Part shown: in pieces, positions 34,174-47,094 of the stretch
Layout: the number at the start of each line of letters is the position of its first letter
How positions within the stretch are numbered: the stretch's first letter is position 1
Source: Siphonodentalium dalli
Taxonomy: Eukaryota; Mollusca; Scaphopoda; Gadilida; Siphonodentaliidae
Length of the DNA stretch: 64,000 nucleotides
Assembly (NCBI GenBank): GCA_032622095.1
Contig: CP136069.1
Coordinates: 33,330,194-33,394,193, forward strand
Direction: 5' to 3'
Translations under genes and position numbers: made by a program
The notes under the pieces: model-generated
The model's input: only the letters and a program-made list of their open reading frames with translations
The model's database searches: none
What the model was told of the DNA's origin: nothing

Positions 34174-35664
34174 GTCGATGATGACTCATCAACGTACACC
34201 TGTTATCGAGAATTGAATTAGAGATTTGGGAAACGAGATAGTGCCCTGTTTGATATATATGCTAAATGACCATGCCACTGGCATGGGTAAAGATTTTCGC
34301 TTTTTGGCAAGTTCATGCCGTGAGATGACAGGGTGCCTGTCTCTATGTCTAAGGGGTGGGATGGGAGAAGGTGTCGTTTTGTCTGCCTTTGTAAAACCTG
34401 TTTTATATAAAACTAATAAAAATCATGTACACTATCTAAAATTAGTGATTGTGAGGTATTGAAGTTACCATAAGTTATATCTAGATATGTAATGCCTCGT
34501 ATCGCATTCTAACTGCATGATACGGCTATGTTTCAATGGTGGCTAAATGTTTGCCGAATGTTTTGTTTTGAAGTTAGTTTGCATTATTGCATTATAACTT
34601 AACTAATTCGTATTTATTTAATTCGTAGTTCATATGAAATACGCCTTATTAAATTTAATTTTAATGTGAAAAGTTGCGCGTTTTCTACCAGAGTGGTGTT
34701 TTATTGCCTGTGAATAACATGATGCGTGTATAGGTTGCGCATCACGTGGACGGTTGTTTAGTACATTAAAGTGAAGTCCAGTTCGCGTGTTAGTTGTGTG
34801 CACGTGGCAAGTTAGCTGTTTTTAATGCGATGGCTTAAATGGAGAGCGTTTCTGGTTTGCGTTAATTATATTGTTTGTTTTTGCATGGTGCACCCGTGTT
34901 GTCGATGGGCGGTGTATGGTTCGATATAATTAAAAGAGTTTAATGGAGAATAATTTGTTTTCTTGGATTGTATTTAGCGCGAATTATCACAATATGTACG
35001 GCTTTTATGTACATTTTTTTTTTGGCGGTTAAATGTTGTGTAAGTGTATATTGTTGTATAATAAAGGTGTCTTTGTTTTGTTCCAACGCATGTGCATGGA
35101 TGAAATGGGGAAATGGGTGTTTCAATGGGTGTGCAAAGTGTATGTGGCAGCAATGATAAAGTGAACGGTCACTCACCAGATTTCCAAGAATAATGATGTG
35201 CATGAATCTGTAGAGATGAATGTCTATACTGGAACTGGTAGGTGAGCTAATGAATGTTTTGTAGATGTGAGTTTGTGTGTGACCAAAGTGTGTCCGGAAC
35301 CGTGTGTGAATGTTTATATGCGGAGAACATGTAGTCTGTGGCTGGATCTGTGTCCGCGAAAGTGTGTGAGTGTTCATTGTGTTGGATTAACGGTGTAATC
35401 TAGCTGTGGTTGATGAAACTCTGTTCGAGACGTACTGAATGGTTATAGTTGGAGAAGCTGTGTCCGAGCATGTGGCGAAAACTTGAGATATTTATGTATG
35501 AGAAGTGTGGTTGAAATTGTACGTGTCTGTGAGTGATGTCGTATTTTCTATAATTCTAAACGCGAGAATATTGGTGATCACCGGATCTGCCAATATCATC
35601 AGGCTGTGTTCCCGTGGTTGAGTCGTGGTTGAGATTGTATGGTTTGTTGGCCGTTGATTGATGC

Positions 35665-35790
35665 GTTGGTCTAGTATGTATCGTGTCTGTGGTCGTCTAG
35701 TATGTATCTTGGCAGTGGTCGTCTAGTATCTATCTTGGCAGTGGTCGTCTTGTATGTATCTTGGCAATGGTCGTCTAGTAGCTGAGACTT
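35665..35790. repeat. 26-bp tandem repeat, about four units
   Basis: GGTCGTCTAGTATGTATCTT plus GGCAGT repeats with small changes just before the right LTR. Confidence 0.88.
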
Positions 35791-35841
35791 CAAGCTGTGT
35801 AGTAGCGAGACGCAGAACTGTTCACGGTACCATTAATACTA

Positions 35842-36346
35842 TGTGAGGTAATGAACACATAGATATAGTAGGTACAAGTCTTTATTATGTTGTGAATAAG
35901 ATATGCAGTGTGTACAAATATAATGATCAATAGTCGCCGCGAAATGATGTCCCCGAATGGGTGATGCCTGGTGTGAATGATGCCTGGATATGATCTAGGG
36001 AGGAGATGAGTCTAGTGAAAGCATAGTCGAGCCTCTACGTATTAGAGGCTCGGAAGTGGAATAGGAAAAGCATGAGGTGATGGGATGTGGTTGTCTCTTA
36101 TATACTATTTGGGACGCATATTAGATGAGGCGTTTGGCAATACACATCGGGATTGGTTCCTTCGTTATGGGCATTTCCCTTGCCCATATTTGGGAGCCAT
36201 CTTCATTGTGTGTATATCTTCGCTGAGAATAAGACGTGTGAGGTTTCGAGAACCGAACACGAATATCTGAGTTTGGGGTTTTATATATTGGGACATTCGT
36301 ATAGTTTGAATCAAGTTGTGAGATTATAATGGGTAGTTATCTCACA
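35842..36346. repeat. Right LTR (505 bp)
   Basis: Same length and termini as the left LTR, with one base change found by eye. Confidence 0.93.
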
Positions 36347-36350
36347 CCTC

Positions 36351-37250
36351 TGGGTCGCTGTTCGAATTTTAATCCGTCCCAAAAAGCCCAATTCTATAAA
36401 TAAAACCCACATGCGCATATAGCTTACCGAGAAACTGTAGGATATAATACACCGGGGGCGTAATGACACTGATTTTTTAAATTATGTTCAACCCTATGCT
36501 TCATTGACAGATTCAGCTATATACCGGCATTTGTTTTTGCAGTCTGGAAGGCCAGGAACTGTACTAGTGGATGGATGTTCTCGACAATTTGAGTGAGAAA
36601 AATCAAAAAAATATTAAATGGTTTCATCTGGGAGAACTGACAGTGGGTGGGTAAATACTCCTGCTTCGTATGGACGTATACATACGTTGTCTGTTTTACG
36701 ATGAGAAACAAACATATTCCCATAGCATAATACGCGAAAATGACTTTCCCATTCAGTCTGCATGGTTTGGCACGTACACCGGGTGTAGATGAAAGCTGTC
36801 TAATTTGAACGATTTTCGATCAAAATTATGGCTGCCGGCAGCCATCTTGGATTTTACTCTTTGCAAAACTAAATCCCTTCTCACACCCTGGAACCAGCAG
36901 TTTTCATCATATGATATTCCAATGTCAATGATTCTCCAGTGTTAACAAAACAATGCATTGCAGTTATAATTGGAATTAAATCTGCTGTGTGTGAAAGCCA
37001 TGTTGCATGGTGTATTATAACTAACTAGTTTCAATCTAAATTATAAATATTGGTATATTCAGAGATATAAATTTTGCTCTCAAGTGTGAATCTGACAGTC
37101 ATGCCATTAAAAATAAATTCCTCTGTTATCGGGCCGTTACATATGAGAAACTAGATGAGGGTGGTGGCTTTTAGCTCACGTGAGACAAAGTATCCAGTGT
37201 AGCAATAGTCGCCACTACACACCCGTCAATATCAGCTCAAGAATATCAAG
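36351..37250. other. Gene-free flank of the LTR element
   Basis: No gene supported. ATGGCTGCCGGCAGCCATCTTGG near 36829 is a short palindromic block of the NNATGGCNGCC type seen repeatedly further on. Confidence 0.4.
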
Positions 37251-37254
37251 TCAG

Positions 37255-37900
37255 AATTGAGTTATATATATTGTGGATGGTCCCCAGGTGACTGGGTTTC
37301 TGATTTGTTCAAATTGGGTCGCCGGGTCAAACAGGGTTCAAGCTTTTTCCGTCCATATTAATTCTTAAAACATCTCAAGAACCACCGGGGCTATCTAGCT
37401 TATATTTGGTATGGATGGTCATTGAGTGACAGGAATACAACAAGGGCGGAGCCAGGAAAAAAACTTTTATATCCATAATAATTGTTAAAATGTCTTCTTA
37501 TCAAGAACCATCGACCTATATTCAACTTATATTTGGTATGGAGAGTCATTGTGTGACAGTGATTCAGATTTGTTCAAAAGGGGTCACCAGGTCAAATAAG
37601 GGTAGACCCAGGGACATAACTCGTTCCCTCTATAGTAATTCATAAAACACCTCAAGAACCATCAGGCCTATTCTGCTTATATTTGTTAAGGAGGTCTTGG
37701 GGTTATTGGTTCAAATTGGGTATCCAATACTGGCGGAGCCTGGGACATAACTATTTTCCTGGTTAATAGTTAATCTTAAAGAGCCATCAGTCCTTTTTAG
37801 CCTATATATAGTTTGGAAGGTCCTTGGGTTAGATTTTTTTATAATGGGTCCGACCAGTCAAACAATGTCGCTTTGGTGTGTAGGGTCCATGAATAGTTGG
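37255..37900. repeat. Diverged tandem repeat, about 130-140 bp units
   Basis: Blocks (C)TCAAGAACCATC, GGCCTA, GCTTATATTTGGTATGGA, GGTCATTGNGTGACAG, TTGTTCAAATTGGGTC, CCAGGTCAAA and CCAGGGACATAACT recur in the same order about five times, strongly diverged. Confidence 0.7.
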
Positions 37901-40384
37901 GAATCAAATATGTTTGAATGGGGTCGGCCATTAAAAAAGGAGGGGGGCATGTCAGGTTGGAGGCATCACTTCCAATGTAAGGGGGATAAGAAAGGGGATT
38001 TTACAAACTTGGGAGTGTGTTTGTTTCAGTTGGAGGGGACCTCATGTGGACTATGTTGGGGGGGGGGTCGGCCGTGCAATTGAAAGTTTCAAGGTTGACA
38101 CCCCACTGCTCAATGGATACCCTCTAAAGACGTCCCTGTTTAGAACTACTTGTTCTTAATTGATATCGACATGTACTAACTGTCTTGATCTTCAGGAAGG
38201 TATGCCGGGGTGGGTAGAGATCAGAGGGACAAAAAAACGTGTTTTTTACAACCCCTTTGTGCCCATATTTGACATTTGTAACAGTTTAAAACATAAGAAT
38301 TTATAACTTTAACAATTCACAGTTATGTTACTGTGACCTCTTATGGGCCTTAGTGGAGATGACATTAAACTATGGCGTGTTGCTTATGTGAGAGTGGGGT
38401 GAATAAATTCCTTCCAGACACCTTCGGAGAAATCTAAAACTAAAATAAATAAACTTGTCCTGACGTAACTATAGCCTAGATTATTGTGTAAATGGAAAAA
38501 GAGCGAGCAACTTCTCAAACATTAATGTGACTATCAATGGCTAGAAAATAAATGTCACCAGTACATCAAGCCAATCAGTGAATTATTTGCATATCTATCA
38601 ACTCAGATGATCTCTCACAAGACCTAAAGTATCCAAGCCTGGTATTGTGCTGTGACTGCTTGTCATCCATATAGTTAAACGAGTAGGATCAGTCCAGACC
38701 GAATTCAACCAAATTTGGTGTGGTGACTCGGGGTACCCTAGCGGATGTTATAATGGTGTTAATTTTTCCCGTCATTAGTTGGCCATGAGTGAATACAGAA
38801 ATGTCGGCCAGAGCACATAACTAATTATTACTTCCATTGTGTATATATATACCCACATCACATGTTCTTATACTCTGTTAAAGAAAATATATCTACTTGT
38901 TCACCACCGATAACAGCCGACCTTCACCACGGGACTAAGGCTACGTTCACACACCTCGACAAATTGCACGCCAAATTTCCACACGATTCGTCAAATTAAA
39001 GCTAAATCCTGTACATATGAATGATATATCTTGAATTCTTAATGTATATTATCTTAGCATTAGAACATATGATTTTAGATAGTAAACACAAATACGGGTT
39101 TCACAGTTGACCCTTAAAATATTTTATATTGTATGTCTGAAATCTCTAAAATTCCATGAGCGCATATATATTTCCAGGCTTCGAAACTGTCCAATATATA
39201 ATAGCCGGCAAGGACTGAAAATAATACTCGTAGTTTATACTCCATGTTTAGCAAATCTTTGACATGTAAGTCAAATGCTACGTATTCCCCTGACAGGATA
39301 TCCCGGTTCGTGAACGTGGCCTCAGTCGGGATTGTATGTAAGTCACGTATGAAAGCTGGTATGTCTGTAGAGATCTCAAGACAGCGATAGGCGTGTGTCT
39401 GCATATTAATGCCTTCTTTAGGTGTAACTTGTATTAGCTATGTACACGTATGTTCAAATGTTTTTCAATAAAAATATTATAAAAAAAAAAAATTCATAAT
39501 TTTGTATTAAAATAATATTAAATAAAATTGAATCTGTCAAATTGAGCAAGTAGATCAATATATAAAACTTATTTTAAAACAATATATATAAATCAAATTG
39601 TTCCAATGATTAAAATGTGCCTAAATTGCAGAAAGGGGAATAAATGTTCTGTCTAACGACCAAAATGTGTGGGAAGTCCCAGAAAATGGGCTACAAGTCT
39701 CTCTGACGCTCAATATATGGAGCCTATTTCAGCTAGTTTAGTATAATAGAAATGGTATGAAATATGTTGACAATGGGCTGGTTGACAAACTAATCAGTTA
39801 GAAATTACGGAATTGTGTGAATCCTGCACAATGACCTAGGTTTACAGATGATCAACAATTTATAAAACATTTTTTGGCATAATCAACGACAAGACATTCA
39901 TTATTTATTGTATTATATCGAACATTGGTGTCAATTCTCACACAATTTCTGTCTGATTTTGTCACAAGTTTATTTACCGTGAATTTTGGGAACCGGTCTC
40001 AGATTTTACAAATTACAGATTTTCGAGTATTTAAAAAACAATTACCACAACGATTTATTCCCATATATTTGCCCACCTTGGTATGTTTTAATCAATGTTT
40101 GTTTGCCATTAGGAATATCTGAGTAGAACGAGTACAGAATATGCAAACTGTTGACACATATATGATGAACAATATTATTTTTTAGAGTTTTTTCCCCAAA
40201 CATAAACTCCTTTGGATTAAAAATTGTGCAGCCAACATTTAACAATATGATTAATGTATCCTGTTACAGAGAGTACAAATGAAGTCATTTCAGTCAACAA
40301 TATGACCAAAAATCAAAATACAAAATGGCTGCCAATATGGTGTCAATGAATAGCAATTTTGAATATTTGTCATCTGTTACTTTA
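37901..40384. other. Gene-free stretch
   Basis: No supportable gene. A 96-codon minus-strand frame (39114-39404) has no known domain. A poly(A)-like run of 12 A lies at 39481-39492. Confidence 0.4.
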
Positions 40385-41095
40385 ACCTTATAGTGTGGTC
40401 GTCAGAGGGTTCGACCCGGAAGAAATTGGTATAGAAGCGGTTTTGGTGTCATTCGACGCGGGAGAATCTCGTGTATAACATATCCAAAATCCGCTAAAAT
40501 CCGCTGTGGGCAAAATTCAGGATCCAAGATGGCGTCCAACATGGCTGCCGTTAGTCAAAAGATACTCTGACTGAGATTAATTCGATAACAGTGAGAACAA
40601 ATGTTGTCATATGTATACAAATGTATACATTTTTGCAAAGGTAAAATGTTGTTCCACCTGTTTATGGCAAAAATGGAACCCATCGTCCCAGATGGCCGCC
40701 AAAATGGCGGCCTAAACTCGAACATTTGAAGTTTTTGCCTAATATCTTAAAGATCAATTCAGGTTGTTTGATAATGGTTCAGACTGGCGACATTGATTAG
40801 TCATATTCATGTTAATTCATCATTGGAGCAATGAAAGATACCATAAATGGGGTCCCAGACTCATCTACACCTACAAAATTCGATTTTACAGAACGCGGTA
40901 TAAAATTCCACAAAACTCTCCATTGTGATTACAGTCATATATCAACAAGAAATGGACAGAACTGTACAATGTAAGTTGGGCATACCAATATCTATAAATA
41001 CTCCAATTCAATGAAACCCAAATTGGCGCTTTGTCTCAAAATGGCTGCCAAAATGTTGGTCAAAATATGGAAAATGGCGGATATTGATCACAGTG
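40385..41095. repeat. Left arm of a diverged inverted repeat rich in AAATGGCNGCC
   Basis: The segment from GGTCGTCAGAGGGTTCGACC through CGACGCGGGAGAATCTCGTG, CAAAATCCGCTAAAATCCGC, CCAAGATGGCGTCCAACATG and ATCATTGGAGCAATGAAAGA to CAAATTGGCGCTTTGTCTCA appears as its reverse complement at 44003-44700. No coding region was found. Confidence 0.85.
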
Positions 41096-43847
41096 TCATT
41101 CAATCCATTATACGTAGTGGTTGATGCATAAAATTGACTAAATAAATACGAATGTATACCTCTTTATGATGCCATTATGCTAGCTCTATGTAAAAACTTA
41201 AAAATCAGTACCAAAAATGGCTGCCAAAATGGCCACCCGATGTGAAAAATACTATTTTCTATCACTTCTGTTTATCACTTGTTGCTCTCTGAACTGGGAA
41301 ACAATGGGTATATTCTTCCAATGATCGTGTCAACTGGTCATTACAGCAATGGCATTTCTAATAGATTAGATCATAGTTTACTCCGGTCCTTCACTAATAA
41401 GTTATAACGAATGCGGTATGAAATTTAACCAAAATCGACTTTGGGATTCTGGTCACATTTGATATTTAGGGATGAGCAGATCTTGTCTACAAAATAATTA
41501 ATCGTTTCTTTTATTTGTGAACATTCCATCTCAAATAGACCAAAAGAAACAATAAATTTTATCTAATATGGCTTCCAAAACGAAAATGGTAGACTCTGCC
41601 CAGCTTATCACATAATGGAAGTTGTGAGTGGTGGATGCAGTTGATAGGCGGCTCATATACATATATGTGGCTCATATACATCAAAACTTTTTATTTTCAA
41701 TCTTTTGGTGGCTTCCCGCGGGTTGACAAAATCTCGACTCATCAGTACTATAATGTCGTAACTCCATTATGGCGGGAAATGAGTATATGATACCATTCGA
41801 ATCGTGAGAAAAAATCCAATCCGATGGGCCAAACTGTCCTTGCATTGGATGACAAATATTCGCACAAACCAGTGAAGCAAATGTCGTATCTCCAGCGATC
41901 TTTACAATTATTCGTGCTATAAGGTCGTATGTCCAACAGCAGCCAATCGAACGCTTCATGTTGTCCACGTGACTTCTGTTTTGTGTTTGTGAATTCTAAA
42001 ATGTGTGCTATATGGCAGTATCTCCATGTTAGTCACGTGATCATTTGGTGATTTAAATTTTGTGATTGTTCCACACATTTCTGTATGATGATGCACATGG
42101 GTGAATTTTCATAGTGTAGAATAGGCACTTTTTAGTTCATAGACACATGCGATTGCCACCATATTTAGCTTAATCTGCATTTATTAGCACAACTTCATTA
42201 TAGCACGGAAACGAATCGTCGCTGGCATACGCAAAATTTCATATCTCCAAACAAGCTATTGCTTTTTAAAAGAAAACGAGGGAATAAACAGAAAACAATA
42301 TGTGGTTCAATGAACAGCTGTCAGTTTTCATTGGGATAAATACAACAATACGTCATGCTTTGTCAACATTAGGAGAAATGTTGTCTAAAAACTTCAACCT
42401 TCATTTTCTCGGAAAGTTGAAAATGTGGGTTACATTATAGCACTGATGCGACGAAATATTAACTATTCGGGCTCGGCCATCATTTTCAAGTTTCAAGCTG
42501 GAACTAAATGTAGCCCATGGATTCCCCATTTCGACATATAAGAAAAGTAGTTTTACTCTGATCTCTTCCCAGATATCAACTCTCCGGTAAATGGTGATCT
42601 CTTATGTTCTATAAAATACGTGTGCCAAATACATATATGTATGAAGAAACTATCCCCATACATTGTTTACACGTCGACTCCGTAAGTATGTGGAGGTTTT
42701 CTTGGACAAGCGGGATTTTCAAACCTCGAAACCGTCCGTACAAACAATAAAAGTTAAAAGGAAATGACGTTGGATGTAGGTCTAGAGTACGTCGTCCGCA
42801 TGAAATTGTTTTCGTGTCATTAATTTGCACATATTTCGTGCTCTGATGAGCATGGATGAACGCCTTATGTGGCAGTTTGATTGTCTAACATCCGGAAAAT
42901 AACATGTTCATTGTTTACATTTCTTAGACAAACATGTTGTTAATCACCATGTTCATGTGGCATTTCTATCCAATGACAACCTTGAAATGCCAGTTAATCA
43001 AGCTAAATGGTTGATACCTTTACGCCTACGGGTCAGATCCAGCCGTGACGCACTTTGTGTCTACATATCATTGATGAAATTCACTAAATGTGTAGAAGAT
43101 ATAGGTGCGTCTATATATGTACTAGAATGTTTCTATCCACATGTATATACCCACAATCGCATGGCACGGAATTGTCACATAAAGTGTGAAGGGTATACAA
43201 TGTACGTGCGAATTTTCAATTTTCCTCTTGATATTGAAGAAAATAATTTTACTTTGAAACTCCCCAGCTCCGATAACCAACTTGCCCACCAATTAAGTAA
43301 ACCCCAGATTATTCGCTGTTCCCTCCTGTCCTTTTCACTTTCGCCAGCACTGGAAAACCTATTATAGCCTGATGCTTCCGATGCCAATATATTTGATGTT
43401 CCGAATAGTCGTTATAAGTAGAAATGTTGACACTGTGTTTTCAAATAATCCAGATTCGTAGCAATTTAATTTCTTTTTAATTAATTTCCAGGTAGTCCCT
43501 CGTAATAAGTGGACATCGTGTTGGATCCTGCAGTAGATACTGCTTAGTTGGAACATTTCGGGCTGAACTGATTGTGGTAGTAGATTATTGGCAACATGTT
43601 TAATAGGTCTGTCGTCGTTAGCTCACAACCGAAGTGTTGTTTCGGCTTTCCTCTGAGCAGAACTTAAATTTCGACAATTTTTGGTGGCCATTTTGGTAGC
43701 CATCTTAGCATTTTGAATCGTGATTGGCTACTCATAACCACAAAAAACATTGATTTCAACCAATGATGTGTATTGGTGCCGAATTGGTGTTTTGTCGAAT
43801 GGGTTTTCGTGAATAACTACATATTTGCCATTTTCATTATTATTGGC
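41096..43847. other. Spacer between the inverted repeat arms
   Basis: Contains scattered TGGCTGCCAAAATGG motifs. A 136-codon plus-strand frame at 42957-43367 has no domain that I recognise, and I give it no gene call. Confidence 0.4.
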
Positions 43848-45240
43848 GACCATGTTGGACGCCATCTTGAATTCTGTATTTTCCCCAAAGCGGATTTTAG
43901 CGGATTTTGGATATGTTATACACGAGATTCTCCCGCGTCGAATGACAACAAAACCGTTTCTTTACCAATTCCTTCTGGGTCTAACCCTCTGACGACCATT
44001 CTAAATATCTGCCATTTTCCATATTTTGACCGCCATTTTGGCAGCCATTTTAAGACAAAGCGCCAATTTGGGTTTCATTGAATTGGAGTAATTATAGATA
44101 ATGGTATGCCCAACTTACATTGTACAGTTCCGTCCATTTCTTGTTGATATACGACTGGAATCCCAATGGCGATTTTTGTGGAATTTTATACCGCGTTCTG
44201 TAAAATCAAATTTTTGAGGGTGTATATGAGTCTGGGACCCCATTTATGGTATCTTTCATTGCTCCAATGATGAATTAACATGAATATGACTAATCAATGT
44301 CGCCAGTCTGAACCATTATCAAACAACAGGAATTGATCTTTAAGATATTAGGCAAATGTTTCAAATTTTCGAATTTAGGCCGCCATTTTGGCAGCCATCT
44401 GGGGCGAGAAGTTCCATTTTTTCTATAGATATGTGGCATAATACTTTACCTTCGCAAAAATGTATACATTTGTATTAATATGGCAACATTTGTTCTCATT
44501 ATGTCGAATTAATCTCAGTCAGAATCTCTTTTGACTAAAGGCGGCCATGTTGGACGCCATCTTGGATCCTGGATTTTGCCCAAAGCGGATTTTAGCGGAT
44601 TTTGGATATGTTGTAGCAGAGATTCTCCCGCGTTGAATGACACCGATATCGCTTCTATACCAATTTGTTCTGGGTTGACCCCTTTTTTTGCGTACCACGA
44701 CCACACTATTAAAGAATTTTCAGATAATAACTTCAACAAACGACTATTTGTTGAACTTATTATTAGTCGAAAAGTTTGACCAAGCAACAAGTTGATATTT
44801 ATTCCATTTTCAAGAAGAATATATCCTCTATAACAAATCCAAGATCCGCTAATATCCGCTTTGAACATGTTTAGTCATTCAAGATGGCATCCAATATGGC
44901 TGCCATTTTCCGATAAGTCAGCTTAATGCAATTATAGTGCGATAATCTAGCAACCGGAAGTGGGACATTTTTTGGCAGCTATTTGTAGCCAATGTGACAA
45001 TTGAATTGGAATATACATTAGAAATGGAATGCATCACCTACATTGCACAGTTCTAGACTCACAATGATCTGTTTAACTGACTCATCAGAAACTGGCAGCT
45101 ATCTTGGATGCAATCTTGAATTACAAAAATTGCTAAAAGCGGAGTTGAGCGGATTTTGGATATGCTATAGAGGATATATTCCTCTTCAAAATTAAAATCC
45201 ATCTTAGTCCAAATTATTTCTAGGTTGACCATATCAAAAG
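43848..45240. repeat. Right arm: repeated units of the AAATGGCNGCC family
   Basis: Unit blocks GGCGACCATGTTGGACGCCA, AAAGCGGATTTTAGCGGATT, TTGGATATGTTATACACGAG and ATTCTCCCGCGTCGAATGAC occur at 43848-44003 and again at 44542-44700, about 695 bp apart. Further inverted, diverged pieces are at 44815-44905 and 45105-45240. The part 44003-44700 mirrors 40385-41095. Confidence 0.82.
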
Positions 45241-45637
45241 ACTATATCGGAACATTTTTCACCAACGAATATGAATCATTCTGCACTTGTATTATCTTTT
45301 TGTCTGTCTGTTGTTAAATTTAACTGGGTGTGATAATCCAATTAGTTAAAACAGTACACTGTTTAAATAGGAAGCAAAGTTAGTTTCATAAAATATGACC
45401 GCGGAACCGAAATACACATTTTGTTAGTGTAAACATATTTTTATTTCTAAATCCAACATAACTAAATATACAGATGATACAAATATGCAAAAATAGAATA
45501 GATAGTGTATGGCAATGAGGATCAGACAACAAGCCCGATGTCTTATCTGAAGTCTTCTCCTCTTTGGTGACAACAAGTGAGGGATGGGTATCGAGCAGAC
45601 ACATTTCATTGACCACATTGTGATGGTTACAGTTATG

Positions 45638-45929
45638 CCCTGTGCCAATGCATTCTCTTATATACGCGAGTCGACCATAGGTCGCCTCGCATATATAGGA
45701 GAATGCATTGGCCTAAAAAAATACTTTTTTAACACTTTTTACCATTTTTTCTTGCATTCTTTAACAATTTTATAATTTTTCTTACATTTAAAAAAAAAAT
45801 TTATAATATTTTTCTACATTCTTTGACAATTTGATCATTTTTAATATGTGTTAAGCCAATGCATTCTCTTATATATGCGAGGCGACCTATGGTTGACTCG
45901 CATATATAATAGAATGCATTGGCACAGGG
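45638..45929. mobile_element. Fold-back element A
   Basis: 292 bp. Each end is itself a palindrome: CCCTGTGCCAATGCATTCTC, GCGAGTCGACCATAGGTCGC, then GAATGCATTGGC. The two ends are also inverted with respect to each other. The core is the TTCTTTAACA T-rich array also seen at 930-1280. Confidence 0.88.
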
Positions 45930-46762
45930 TCGTCCTGTTGGTAAAGGGTTAAGTGGAGCTATCCTGGATATAGTGTGTATGAAATTTGCAGAATTAGGTC
46001 CCCAGCAGGTGAATGTAGTGATGCTATCATGTGCCAGCAGATTATTTCAGAATCAGGCAGTGAATTAGGCCTCAAATAATGTGCTGGTTTCTTACAGAAT
46101 GAGGTCCACATGGGTGAATTTAGTGAAGCTATCAGAAACAGCGGGCTGGCATCACCTAACTTCTTCCTCTTCGGGCATGGCCTCATCTGATATGGGAGAC
46201 CTATAGCAGATTTATGCATCCAAGATAGTGATGTGCACCTCGACTATTCGTTGCGCCGTCTACAAATTTGGTGATACTAAAGATACTAGATAAACTAAAC
46301 TAAAACAGAAAAAGAATATTTCTAATGGAACTAAAAAAACTTGTTAATTTCGTAATAAGGTTACTTTCCGGAGAGGATGGGGCCTTAACAGAATGAAGAC
46401 TGTGCTGGCTATTCACCCTCTGGGAACCTCTTTCTGCATATATCCGGCGCCATATATTGTGGCCTGTTGCGACTATTACAAGTCTATATCCATTTTCAAA
46501 TTCATCAACGTATTTCTTAAAGATTACACTCACAATGTATGATAATATCTCACAACACGTATTAGCTTTGTGGGCCACTCAACATGGGGTAGTTTTTTTA
46601 CGTCGATATGTTATAGATGAACCTATATATGCTCAATACTTATGATTGTTGTGCATATCAATAAATGGAAGTAAGTTCCTAGGAGCGACATGTATACGGA
46701 ATATGGCTATCAGCTAGAGCTCGAGCAGATAAACACATTAACCCTTTACCCAACAGAAGGGA

Positions 46763-46989
46763 CCTGTGCCAATGCATTCTCTTATATATGCGAGTCGACC
46801 ATAGGTCGCCTCGCATATATAAGAGAATGCATTGGCTTAACACATTAAAAATTATAAAATTGTTAAAGAATGTAAGAAAAAATGGTAAAAAGTGTTAAAA
46901 AAAGATTTTTTTAGGCCAATGCATTCTCTTATATATGCGAGGCGACCTATGGTCGACTCGCATATATAAGATAATGCATTGGCACAGGG
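46763..46989. mobile_element. Fold-back element B
   Basis: 227 bp, same plan as element A but in the opposite orientation and with a shorter T-rich core (AATTGTTAAAGAATGTAAGA and surroundings). Ends CCTGTGCC...GGCACAGG. Confidence 0.88.
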
Positions 46990-47094
46990 CATAACTGTAA
47001 CTATCACAATGTGGTCAAGGAGCCGGTTCCAATGATATCCATATATGTATGGTTATATTGAGACAGACCGAAGATATTTTAGGCTGTTGAAGCT

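Larger units (their letters stand above)
27985..36346 (-). mobile_element. Large non-coding LTR retrotransposon (LARD-like)
   Basis: Two direct 505-bp LTRs (27985-28489 and 35842-36346) begin TGTGAG and end CTCACA. The 4-bp sequence CCTC flanks the element on both sides (27981-27984 and 36347-36350). I found one difference between the LTRs (T at 28321 against C in the right copy, in GGCATTTCTCTTGCCC/GGCATTTCCCTTGCCC), so insertion is recent. The 7352-bp interior shows no gag, protease, RT, RNase H or integrase motif in any frame. Minus orientation is favoured. Reading minus, a purine-rich GGGTAGGGGA sits just before the downstream LTR. TGGTACCGTGAACAG near the upstream LTR could be a primer site, though it starts about 9 nt inside and matches no tRNA that I recognise. 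It must rely on enzymes from another element. Confidence 0.85.
45610..47018. repeat. Nested inverted repeat carrying two fold-back elements
   Basis: Left flank GACCACATTGTGATGGTTAC plus AGTTATG (45611) mirrors CATAACTGTAACTATCACAA plus TGTGGTC (46990-47016). Inner flank CCTGTTGGTAAAGGGTTAA (45934) mirrors TTAACCCTTTACCCAACAG (46739). Between flank and spacer, each arm holds one fold-back element. The roughly 780-bp centre has no supportable gene. Confidence 0.85.

Noticed and set aside
34940-35377. 145-codon minus-strand frame in the LTR element (possible gag)
   Set aside because: His/Thr/Ile-rich composition follows the strand base bias. No zinc knuckle, capsid or protease motif is visible.
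39114-39404. 96-codon minus-strand frame
   Set aside because: No domain, splice or regulatory support.
42957-43367. 136-codon open frame
   Set aside because: No recognisable domain, overlapping minus-strand frames of similar length, and a repeat-rich neighbourhood. Not enough to call a gene.
45959-46578. Minus-strand frames in the centre of the nested inverted repeat
   Set aside because: They run through repeat arms related to the hairpin at 50547 and have no known domain.
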